The notes under the pieces were generated by a model that was not told the DNA's origin, ran no database searches, and saw only the letters and a list, made by a program, of their open reading frames with translations. 11,994 nt of DNA, taken from contig JAZNZJ010000070.1 of assembly GCA_045594885.1 (NCBI GenBank), positions 1 through 11,994 on the forward strand. The letters run 5' to 3'. Positions within the stretch are counted from its first letter, which is position 1. Every line of letters starts with the position of its first letter. The stretch is from Fimenecus sp045594885 (GTDB lineage: Bacteria > Bacillota > Clostridia > Oscillospirales > Acutalibacteraceae). Positions 6,747 to 11,994 of this stretch are shown in pieces. Both the position numbers and the translations under genes were made by a program.

Positions 6747-7910
6747 TTATTTTTTCTTTTTACCGAAAAAGCCTTTTTTACCGCCGTCGCCAAGGTCTTT
6801 ATCTACACCGAATTCCTTTGCAAGTTCCTTGATAAGTTCACTCTGTCTTTCTGTGAGTTTATTAGGAACATCAACAATAATTCGCACAAGCTGGTCGCCC
6901 TTACCCATACCATTACGGGTTTGAATACCTCTGCCACGAAGCTTGAATACATCACCCGGCTGAGTACCTGCGGGAACATTATATTCAACCTTACCGTCAA
7001 GAGTTGGCACTTGAATTGTGCAACCCAATGCAACCTGCATAAATGAAAGATGCACATCGCACCATACATTATATCCGTCACGTTCAAAGAATGGATGCGG
7101 ACGCACGTTGACAACGATATTAAGGTCACCTGAAGGTCCGCCATTTACACCTTGATTACCCTGACCACGTACTGTAAGCACCTGACGGTCATCAATACCT
7201 GCGGGAATGTTGATGTCAATTTTGCTCTTTCGTCTGATTCGACCTGCACCATTACATTTTTTACAAGGATTTTCAATGATTGTACCCTTGCCGTTACAAC
7301 GGGTACAAGCCTTTGCAGACTGAATTACACCGAATGGTGTTCTTTGCTGAACTGTTACCTGACCACGTCCGTTACATTCGGGACAGGTCTTTGGTGAATG
7401 TCCGCTTTGACAACCGTTACCGTGGCATTCGTCACAGGTTTCAATTCTCATTGTGTCAACACTGCGTTTACAGCCCTTTGCTGCCTCTTCAAATGCAATA
7501 GTCACAGATGCTTGAGTGTCACTGCCTCGCTGTGGTGCATTGGGATTACTTCTGCCACCGAATCCACCACCAAAGCCTCCGCCGAAGCCATTGCCGAAGA
7601 TTGAGCCAAAAATGTCGCCCAAATCGAAATCCATTCCGCCAAAGCCACCGCCGTAGCCACCCTGACCCGCACCATAATTAGGGTCAACACCTGCGTGGCC
7701 GAACTGGTCATATCGTGCTTTTTTCTCACTGTCAGAAAGAACTTCATAAGCCTCGTTTGCTTCTTTGAATTTTTCTTCTGCCTCTTTATTATCGGGGTTT
7801 AAGTCGGGGTGATATTTTTTCGCCGCTTTACGATAGGCTTTTTTTATTTCGTCCTCTGAGGCTGATTTATCAACACCGAGCACCTCATAATAATCTCTTT
7901 TTTCTGCCAT
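6747..7910 (-). CDS. dnaJ: Chaperone DnaJ (Hsp40)
   Basis: This 387-residue type I Hsp40 delivers unfolded proteins to DnaK and stimulates its ATPase in the cytoplasm. It has a J domain (about 5-70) with the HPD motif at 34-36, a Gly/Phe-rich linker (about 79-119), four CxxCxGxG zinc-finger repeats starting at C159, C176, C202 and C216 (two zinc sites), and the C-terminal substrate-binding beta domains (about 228-350). The C-terminus ends in a Gly/Lys-rich tail (GFFGKKKK). The ATG at 7910 is chosen because GGAG at 7917-7920 precedes it by six bases and the protein then begins MAEKRDYYEVLG as in the family; a TTG at 7922 overlaps that ribosome site and is unlikely. It is the last gene of the hrcA-grpE-dnaK-dnaJ operon and is followed by a terminator. 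Confidence 0.97.
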   Translation of the reverse strand: MAEKRDYYEVLGVDKSASEDEIKKAYRKAAKKYHPDLNPDNKEAEEKFKEANEAYEVLSDSEKKARYDQFGHAGVDPNYGAGQGGYGGGFGGMDFDLGDIFGSIFGNGFGGGFGGGFGGRSNPNAPQRGSDTQASVTIAFEEAAKGCKRSVDTMRIETCDECHGNGCQSGHSPKTCPECNGRGQVTVQQRTPFGVIQSAKACTRCNGKGTIIENPCKKCNGAGRIRRKSKIDINIPAGIDDRQVLTVRGQGNQGVNGGPSGDLNIVVNVRPHPFFERDGYNVWCDVHLSFMQVALGCTIQVPTLDGKVEYNVPAGTQPGDVFKLRGRGIQTRNGMGKGDQLVRIIVDVPNKLTERQSELIKELAKEFGVDKDLGDGGKKGFFGKKKK

Positions 7911-7935
7911 AAGTATCTCCAAATAATACTAACTC

Positions 7936-7963
7936 ACGGACAGCCCTTTTATGAACTGTCCGT
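7936..7963. other. Stem-loop between dnaK and dnaJ
   Basis: ACGGACAG (7936-7943) and CTGTCCGT (7956-7963) form a perfect 8-bp stem with a 12-base loop. In the operon transcript (minus strand) it is followed by GAGTTAG and not by a U-run, so it is not a full terminator. It may be a pause, a processing site or a 3' stabiliser of the hrcA-grpE-dnaK messenger. Confidence 0.6.
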
Positions 7964-7973
7964 TTTATATTAA

Positions 7974-9815
7974 TTATTCAACGTCAGTGAAGTCTGCATC
8001 ATAATAGCCATCGCTATTTGGTGCTGCACCTGCATTAGGGTCATAGCCTGCACCCGGATTTGCACCGCCCTGTGCTGCCTGAGCCTGCTTATAGAGTTCT
8101 TCTGAAATCTTATAGAACTGCTGTGTGAGTTCTTCCTGCTTTGTTTTAATTGCTTCAATATCTTCACCCTTGAGTGCTTCTTTGAGTGCATCAATCTTTG
8201 TCTGAAGCTCTGCTTTGTCTGAGTCAGAGAACTTGTCACCATCGTCAGCAAGAATCTTTTCGCACTGATATACCATCTGGTCAGCAGCATTTCTTGTGTC
8301 AACTGCTTCTTTACGTTTCTTATCTTCTTCAGCAAACTTTTCTGCTTCTTGAACTGCTTTTTCAATATCTTCTTTTGACATATTTGTTGAAGATGTAATT
8401 GAAATTGACTGCTCTTTGTTTGTACCAAGGTCTTTTGCAGATACGTTTACGATACCGTTTGCGTCAATATTGAAGGTAACTTCAATTTGAGGAGTACCAC
8501 GACGTGCAGGAAGAATTCCGTCAAGGTGGAAAATACCGAGAGTTTTATTATCTCTTGCGAATTCTCTTTCGCCCTGAAGAACGTGAACTTCAACTGATGT
8601 CTGGTTATCAGCAGCAGTTGAGAAAATCTGACTCTTCTTAACCGGAATTGTTGTATTTCTTTCGATAATTCTTGTATTTACACCACCCATTGTTTCAATA
8701 CCAAGTGAAAGTGGAGTAACGTCAAGAAGAAGGAGTCCTTCAACTTCACCGCCAAGAACACCTGCCTGAATTGCAGCACCAACTGCTACACATTCGTCAG
8801 GATTGATGCCCTTGAATGGCTCTTTACCTGTGAATTTCTTAACTGCTTCCTGAACTGCAGGAATTCTTGAAGAACCACCAACCATAAGAATTTTGTTAAG
8901 CTGTGATGGTTGAAGTCCTGAATCTGAAAGTGCCTGACGAACAGGTCCCATTGTTGCTTCAACAAGGTCCGCTGTCATTTCATTAAATTTTGCTCTTGTA
9001 AGAGTTGTGTCAAGGTGAACCGGTGAACCGTTAGCATCTGCAGAGATGAATGGAAGACTGATTTGTGATGTTGTTACACCTGAAAGTTCAATCTTTGCTT
9101 TTTCTGCTGCTTCTTTAAGACGTTGCATTGCCATTTTGTCAGAACGCAAGTCAACACCCTGTTCTTTCTTGAATTCATCAGCGAGCCAATTGATGATTTT
9201 CTGGTCAAAATCATCACCACCAAGACGGTTGTTACCTGCAGTTGCAAGAACTTCTTGAACACCGTCGCCCATTTCAATGATTGAAACGTCGAAAGTACCA
9301 CCGCCAAGGTCATAAACCATAACCTTTTGGTCCTCTTCTTTATCTACACCGTAAGCAAGAGCCGCTGCTGTTGGTTCGTTGATAATTCTCTTAACTTCAA
9401 GGCCTGCAATTTTACCTGCGTCTTTTGTAGCCTGACGCTGTGCGTCTGTGAAATATGCAGGAACTGTGATAACTGCTTCTGTTACGGGAGCACCGATATA
9501 TGCTTCTGCATCCGCCTTAAGTTTTTGAAGAATCATTGCTGAGATTTCTTGTGGAGTGAAATCTTTACCGTCAATATTTACTTTATAGTTGCTACCCATA
9601 TGTCTTTTGATTGAAGCAACTGTCTTGTCAGGGTTTGTAATAGCCTGACGCTTTGCCACCTGACCTACTAATCTTTCACCTGATTTTGAAAATGCAACAA
9701 CTGATGGAGTTGTTCGAGCACCTTCTGCGTTAGCGATAACTACGGGTTCGCCACCCTCAATTACTGCTACGCATGAGTTTGTTGTACCTAAGTCGATACC
9801 AATTACCTTTGCCAT
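7974..9815 (-). CDS. dnaK: Chaperone DnaK (Hsp70)
   Basis: This 613-residue protein is the ATP-driven Hsp70 chaperone of the cytoplasm. The N-terminal actin-like ATPase domain begins with 'GIDLGTTNSCVAV' (5-17) and contains the second phosphate motif 'YDLGGGTFDVS' and the adenosine motif 'VGGSSRIP'. The interdomain linker and start of the substrate domain read 'LLLLDVTPLSLGIETMGG'. A helical lid follows, then a Gly/Ala/Asn/Tyr-rich tail ending in DADFTDVE, close to the usual bacterial DADF-acidic ending. Its length is typical for the Firmicutes. The ATG at 9815 has AGGAGG upstream. The gene lies 49 bases after grpE, with no CIRCE copy of its own, so it depends on the hrcA promoter. It works with GrpE and DnaJ encoded on either side. 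Confidence 0.98.
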   Translation of the reverse strand: MAKVIGIDLGTTNSCVAVIEGGEPVVIANAEGARTTPSVVAFSKSGERLVGQVAKRQAITNPDKTVASIKRHMGSNYKVNIDGKDFTPQEISAMILQKLKADAEAYIGAPVTEAVITVPAYFTDAQRQATKDAGKIAGLEVKRIINEPTAAALAYGVDKEEDQKVMVYDLGGGTFDVSIIEMGDGVQEVLATAGNNRLGGDDFDQKIINWLADEFKKEQGVDLRSDKMAMQRLKEAAEKAKIELSGVTTSQISLPFISADANGSPVHLDTTLTRAKFNEMTADLVEATMGPVRQALSDSGLQPSQLNKILMVGGSSRIPAVQEAVKKFTGKEPFKGINPDECVAVGAAIQAGVLGGEVEGLLLLDVTPLSLGIETMGGVNTRIIERNTTIPVKKSQIFSTAADNQTSVEVHVLQGEREFARDNKTLGIFHLDGILPARRGTPQIEVTFNIDANGIVNVSAKDLGTNKEQSISITSSTNMSKEDIEKAVQEAEKFAEEDKKRKEAVDTRNAADQMVYQCEKILADDGDKFSDSDKAELQTKIDALKEALKGEDIEAIKTKQEELTQQFYKISEELYKQAQAAQGGANPGAGYDPNAGAAPNSDGYYDADFTDVE

Positions 9816-9864
9816 AAATTTATTCCTCCTAAATGGTTCTATACATATATTATTTACTGATTTC

Positions 9865-10374
9865 TCAGTTTACTACCTTAACGATTGCGGGACGGATTAT
9901 TCTGTCGCCCATTCTGTACCCTGTTGAGAATACATCTGAAATACTGTTTTCGGGTAAGTTTTCGTCTTCGCCATGCATTACTGCATTGTGAAGATTCGGG
10001 TCGAATTCCTCACCCTTTTCGCCAAAGGATTCGACACCAAGTTTTTTGAATGTTTCACCGTATTGATTAAAAATCATTTCAATGCCTTTTTTGAAAGAGT
10101 CAAGGTCAGTTACCTCTGCACTCATAGCACGTACGAAATTGTCATATACGGGTAAAAACTCAGCAATTGTAGTGGCTTTTGTGTCACCGTATGCCTGTTC
10201 TTTTTCTTTTTGTGAGCGTTTACGGAAATTATCGTATTCCGCCATAACACGAAGAAGTCTGTCGTGCTCTGCCGCAAGTTCTTCAGTAAGTTTTTCTTCT
10301 GCGGTAGGCTCTGCAGTTTCCGGTGCTGCCTCTTCAACGATTTCTTCAGGCTGAAGATTTTCTTTTTCTGCCAT
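9865..10374 (-). CDS. grpE: Nucleotide exchange factor GrpE
   Basis: This 169-residue protein releases ADP from DnaK. The N-terminus is acidic and low in complexity (about 1-30: Glu, Ala, Pro, Thr), followed by the long helix or coiled coil that dimerises the protein (about 30-70, with 'AEYDNFRKRSQKEKEQA') and the C-terminal beta domain with the family motifs 'FDPNLHNAVMH' and 'GYRMGDRIIRPAIVKV'. A GTG at 10377 shares a base with the hrcA stop codon, but the ATG at 10374 is better placed, seven bases after GGAGG (10382-10386), and gives the usual MAEKE start. The overlap-type junction with hrcA implies coupled translation. Confidence 0.96.
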   Translation of the reverse strand: MAEKENLQPEEIVEEAAPETAEPTAEEKLTEELAAEHDRLLRVMAEYDNFRKRSQKEKEQAYGDTKATTIAEFLPVYDNFVRAMSAEVTDLDSFKKGIEMIFNQYGETFKKLGVESFGEKGEEFDPNLHNAVMHGEDENLPENSISDVFSTGYRMGDRIIRPAIVKVVN

Positions 10375-10376
10375 CA

Positions 10377-11405
10377 CTAATCCTCCAATGTGTCGGACAT
10401 TATGCTGCCGACGATTTCTGTTAAATATTTAAGACTCGGAATGAGCCTTGCATAATCAATTCTTGTTGGACCAATAAGTCCCAATGTGCCACTATCTTTA
10501 CCGCTTACGGAATAATGTGAGAAAATCACACTTGAATCTTGCAATTCACGGTAAATATTTTCTTTACCTATAAGCACATTCGCCTCACCCACCGACTTAT
10601 GATTGGAAAAGAGATTTGTGAGTGGTTCGCCACGTCTTAAAAATTCCATAAGTTCATAAGCATTGGGATAATCTGTATGATTAAGTAAATTCGATTGACC
10701 CTCTAACAATAATTGGGTCTGTTCTGTAAGCTGAGCTAAATCAGAAAGTGTCACAAGCAATGGCGAAATCGCAAGGGATTTACTGCCAAGGGAAAGTGCT
10801 AAAGTCTGAATAAGTGCTATGCTCACCTCACTTGCCGATTTACCGATAAAATGCTGTGTAACTATATTATAAAAGGTTTCAATCAACTCGAGATTTAAGG
10901 GGGTGTCTGTTCTGCAAACACGACTTTTTAAAATACCCGATGATGAAAGCATTACCATCATTGCTGTATGAGTACCAAGAGGTACTAATTCAACTCGGCG
11001 GATAACTGCATTTTTGTCTGTCGGTGTTGTAGAAACAACAGCACAATTTGTAAGCTCTGCTAAAACCTGACCTGCCTGTTCAAGAATTTGTTGTGGTTCA
11101 CCACCCGCATCTGAAAGACGAGCTTCTATAAGTCTTTTCTCATTGAGTGGTAATTCATAACGATTCATCAGCTTGTCAACATAATAACGGTAGCCCATCT
11201 GTGATGGCACTCGCCCCGCAGATGTATGAGGTTGTTCAAGAAAACCAAGACGAGAAAGTTCTGCCATTTCATTACGAACAGTAGCCGACGACACGGGGAT
11301 ACGTGAAAACTCAAGTAAGGTTTTAGAGCCAACAGGCTCACCCGTTGCAATGTACCATTCAATAATGGCGGCAAGGATTTTTTCTTTTCTCTCGCTAAGT
11401 TGCAT
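10377..11405 (-). CDS. hrcA: Heat-inducible transcription repressor HrcA
   Basis: This 342-residue repressor binds CIRCE operators and keeps class I heat-shock genes low at normal temperature; it is thought to need GroEL to fold. The N-terminal winged helix (about 1-75) contains 'SERKEKILAAIIEWYI', 'GEPVGSKTLLE' and the recognition segment 'VSSATVRNEMAELSRLGFL' followed by 'PHTSAGRVPS', all typical of HrcA. The remainder is the GAF-like and dimerisation part, ending with 'GTLGLIGPTRIDYARLIPSLKYL'. The ATG at 11405 is chosen because AGGGGTG (11411-11417) lies just upstream. The open frame continues further upstream but would run through the CIRCE operator and promoter, so that extension is not coding. 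It is the first gene of the operon, giving autoregulation. Confidence 0.97.
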   Translation of the reverse strand: MQLSERKEKILAAIIEWYIATGEPVGSKTLLEFSRIPVSSATVRNEMAELSRLGFLEQPHTSAGRVPSQMGYRYYVDKLMNRYELPLNEKRLIEARLSDAGGEPQQILEQAGQVLAELTNCAVVSTTPTDKNAVIRRVELVPLGTHTAMMVMLSSSGILKSRVCRTDTPLNLELIETFYNIVTQHFIGKSASEVSIALIQTLALSLGSKSLAISPLLVTLSDLAQLTEQTQLLLEGQSNLLNHTDYPNAYELMEFLRRGEPLTNLFSNHKSVGEANVLIGKENIYRELQDSSVIFSHYSVSGKDSGTLGLIGPTRIDYARLIPSLKYLTEIVGSIMSDTLED

Positions 11406-11428
11406 CTTGTCACCCCTTTTTGTGATGT

Positions 11429-11455
11429 TTAGCACTCTCGTTGTTAGAGTGCTAA
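11429..11455. promoter_or_regulatory. CIRCE operator (HrcA binding site)
   Basis: TTAGCACTC (11429-11437), nine bases, and GAGTGCTAA (11447-11455) match the CIRCE consensus perfectly in both arms. It lies between the -10 box and the hrcA ribosome site, where HrcA would block transcription. It is the only copy in the window. Confidence 0.98.
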
Positions 11456-11466
11456 CTCTGTTATAT

Positions 11467-11495
11467 AATATACATTGTTTTATAAAAAATGTCAA
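11467..11495 (-). promoter_or_regulatory. Sigma-A promoter of the hrcA operon
   Basis: On the minus strand TTGACA (11490-11495) and TATATT (11467-11472) are 17 bases apart. The expected start site falls next to the CIRCE element. Confidence 0.9.
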
Positions 11496-11533
11496 GGAAA
11501 TAATTGTAAATAATTTGTTAAGGATAAAAATAA

Positions 11534-11715
11534 TTAGATAAATTTGAATTTGTAGAGTTCTTTGCCCCCCTTCCGTCACTCGCTTTGCTCGTGCCACCTT
11601 CCCCTCGTAGGGGGAAGGCTATCTTGGGCTCCACCCTTGAGGGGGAGCTGTCAATTTCGCAAGAAATTGACTGAGGGGGGTATCCTAAGAACCCGACACC
11701 ACCCAATTTATCTAA
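11534..11715. mobile_element. Palindromic, MITE-like non-coding repeat element (tentative)
   Basis: The segment is bounded by an exact 11-bp inverted repeat, TTAGATAAATT (11534-11544) and AATTTATCTAA (11705-11715). Inside it are further imperfect inverted ends (GTTCTTTG-CCCCCC near 11557-11570 against GGGGGG-CTAAGAAC at 11675-11692), a stem CCTTCCCC/GGGGAAGG (11597-11618), and a perfect 9-bp stem with a GCAA loop (11650-11671). It has no credible gene. From memory, similar C/T-rich and G-rich palindromes recur between genes in gut Clostridia. Whether it moves is unknown; the borders are my best guess. Confidence 0.5.
11650..11671. repeat. 9-bp stem with GCAA tetraloop inside the repeat element
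   Basis: GTCAATTTC (11650-11658), GCAA and GAAATTGAC (11663-11671) form a perfect hairpin with a GNRA-type loop when read on the plus strand. It is the sharpest secondary structure of the element at 11534-11715. Confidence 0.7.
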
Positions 11716-11746
11716 CTCTTTCCGCTTCCTCCGTGATTGAGGGAAC

Positions 11747-11773
11747 GGGTCGTCGAGGACGCCGTCCCCTACG
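11747..11773. repeat. Hairpin unit with CCCCTACG tail
   Basis: CGTC (11751-11754) and GACG (11758-11761) pair around GAG, and outer GGG (11747-11749) can pair with CCC (11766-11768). The unit ends in CCCCTACG (11766-11773), the same tail and orientation as the hairpins at 711-922. The stem is broken by an asymmetric bulge. Confidence 0.45.
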
Positions 11774-11793
11774 AAATCAACTCGATAAACCCC

Positions 11794-11841
11794 CAATTTG
11801 TTAAAATGCATTTAATTTGCAATCGGCATTTTGATAAATTG
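11794..11841. repeat. Long A/T-rich stem upstream of the alaS promoter
   Basis: The arms 11794-11809 (CAATTTGTTAAAATGC) and 11826-11841 (GCATTTTGATAAATTG) can pair over all 16 positions as RNA, including two G-U pairs, around a 16-base loop, and are followed on the plus strand by five T residues. It could end plus-strand transcription before alaS, or be an end of a repeat element. Confidence 0.5.
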
Positions 11842-11862
11842 TTTTTCACCTTACATTTTTTA

Positions 11863-11891
11863 TTGACATATTTTCATTATAATTGTATAAT
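11863..11891 (+). promoter_or_regulatory. Consensus sigma-A promoter of alaS
   Basis: TTGACA (11863-11868), 17 bases, TATAAT (11886-11891): both boxes and the spacing are consensus. The start site should lie near 11898, leaving a leader of only about 30 bases. Confidence 0.93.
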
Positions 11892-11927
11892 TTATAGGAT
11901 AATTTTTATATAATAGGAGTAGTCTGT

Positions 11928-11994
11928 ATGAAATGGACAGGTCTTAATGAATTAAGAGAAAAATATCTTGCATTTTTTGAAAGCAAGGGCCATT
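11928..11994 (+). CDS. alaS: Alanine--tRNA ligase, N-terminal start only
   Basis: Only 22 codons are in the window, but they read MKWTGLNELREKYLAFFESKGH, the characteristic start of alanyl-tRNA synthetase, in which this region begins the class II catalytic domain ('RxxFLxFFxxxGH' pattern). The enzyme charges tRNA-Ala with alanine. The ATG at 11928 has AGGAG at 11915-11919 eight bases upstream and a consensus promoter at 11863-11891. The gene runs divergently from the hrcA operon, with about 500 bases of repeat-rich non-coding DNA between them. The rest of the gene lies outside the window. Confidence 0.93.
   Translation, partial: MKWTGLNELREKYLAFFESKGH

Noticed and set aside
7911..7922. TTG start for DnaJ four codons upstream
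   Set aside because: It overlaps the GGAG ribosome site that serves the ATG at 7910.
7970..8428. 152-codon minus-strand open frame over the end of dnaK
   Set aside because: It is the shifted-frame shadow of the DnaK lid region: very Lys/Gln/Ser-rich, with no start signal.
11406..11597. Possible 64-residue N-terminal extension of HrcA
   Set aside because: The open frame passes through the CIRCE operator, the promoter and part of the repeat-rich region. The ATG at 11405 with its ribosome site gives the standard HrcA N-terminus.
11518..11811. Open frames of 80-97 codons on both strands over the alaS-hrcA intergenic region
   Set aside because: They cover palindromic repeats, have no ribosome sites or family resemblance, and overlap each other.

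Overview
The window comes from a low-GC bacterium of the Firmicutes, most likely an anaerobic member of the Clostridia (an Oscillospirales-like gut lineage would fit). The grounds are strong A/T-rich sigma-A promoters, GGAGG-type ribosome binding sites, TTG starts, an hrcA-grpE-dnaK-dnaJ heat-shock operon with a perfect CIRCE operator, a ferredoxin/NAD(P)-linked flavin and iron-sulfur complex, and G/C-rich palindromic intergenic repeats of the kind that litter such genomes. The lineage is an inference from sequence style and gene content only.

Layout. Positions 1-633 (minus) hold the N-terminal part of an unrecognised membrane-anchored protein with its own promoter. Positions 711-922 hold a cluster of five short hairpins, one of which looks like a minus-strand terminator. 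Positions 936-5809 (minus) are a tightly coupled three-gene operon: a NuoE-like subunit, a NuoF/HydB-like subunit and an 876-residue fusion of an NuoG-type iron-sulfur head, a GltD/NfnB-type FAD/NADPH module, ferredoxin domains and a stub of a molybdopterin oxidoreductase. No hydrogenase H-cluster or formate dehydrogenase active site is present, so the best reading is an Stn-type electron-bifurcating transhydrogenase balancing NADH, NADPH and ferredoxin. A short intergenic region at 5810-5979 separates this operon from a divergent PHP-domain phosphoesterase gene (5980-6663, plus) and contains a perfect 11-bp dyad over the operon's -35 box.

After two back-to-back terminators (6671-6730) comes the class I heat-shock operon on the minus strand (11405 down to 6747): hrcA, grpE, dnaK, dnaJ. 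HrcA would bind the CIRCE element at 11429-11455, just downstream of a TTGACA/TATATT promoter, and so control its own operon. GrpE, DnaK and DnaJ form the Hsp70 folding cycle. A stem-loop lies between dnaK and dnaJ.

From 11534 to 11850 the DNA is non-coding and built of palindromic repeats: a possible MITE-like element, a hairpin unit sharing its CCCCTAC tail with the cluster near 711-922, and a long A/T stem. A consensus promoter (TTGACA-17-TATAAT) then drives alaS, of which only the first 22 codons are in the window. No T-box leader is visible in front of it.

The most interesting points are the catalytic-subunit-free redox operon with a vestigial molybdopterin domain, the dyad in its promoter, and the family of hairpins that keep a common CCCTAC tail but differ in stem sequence.
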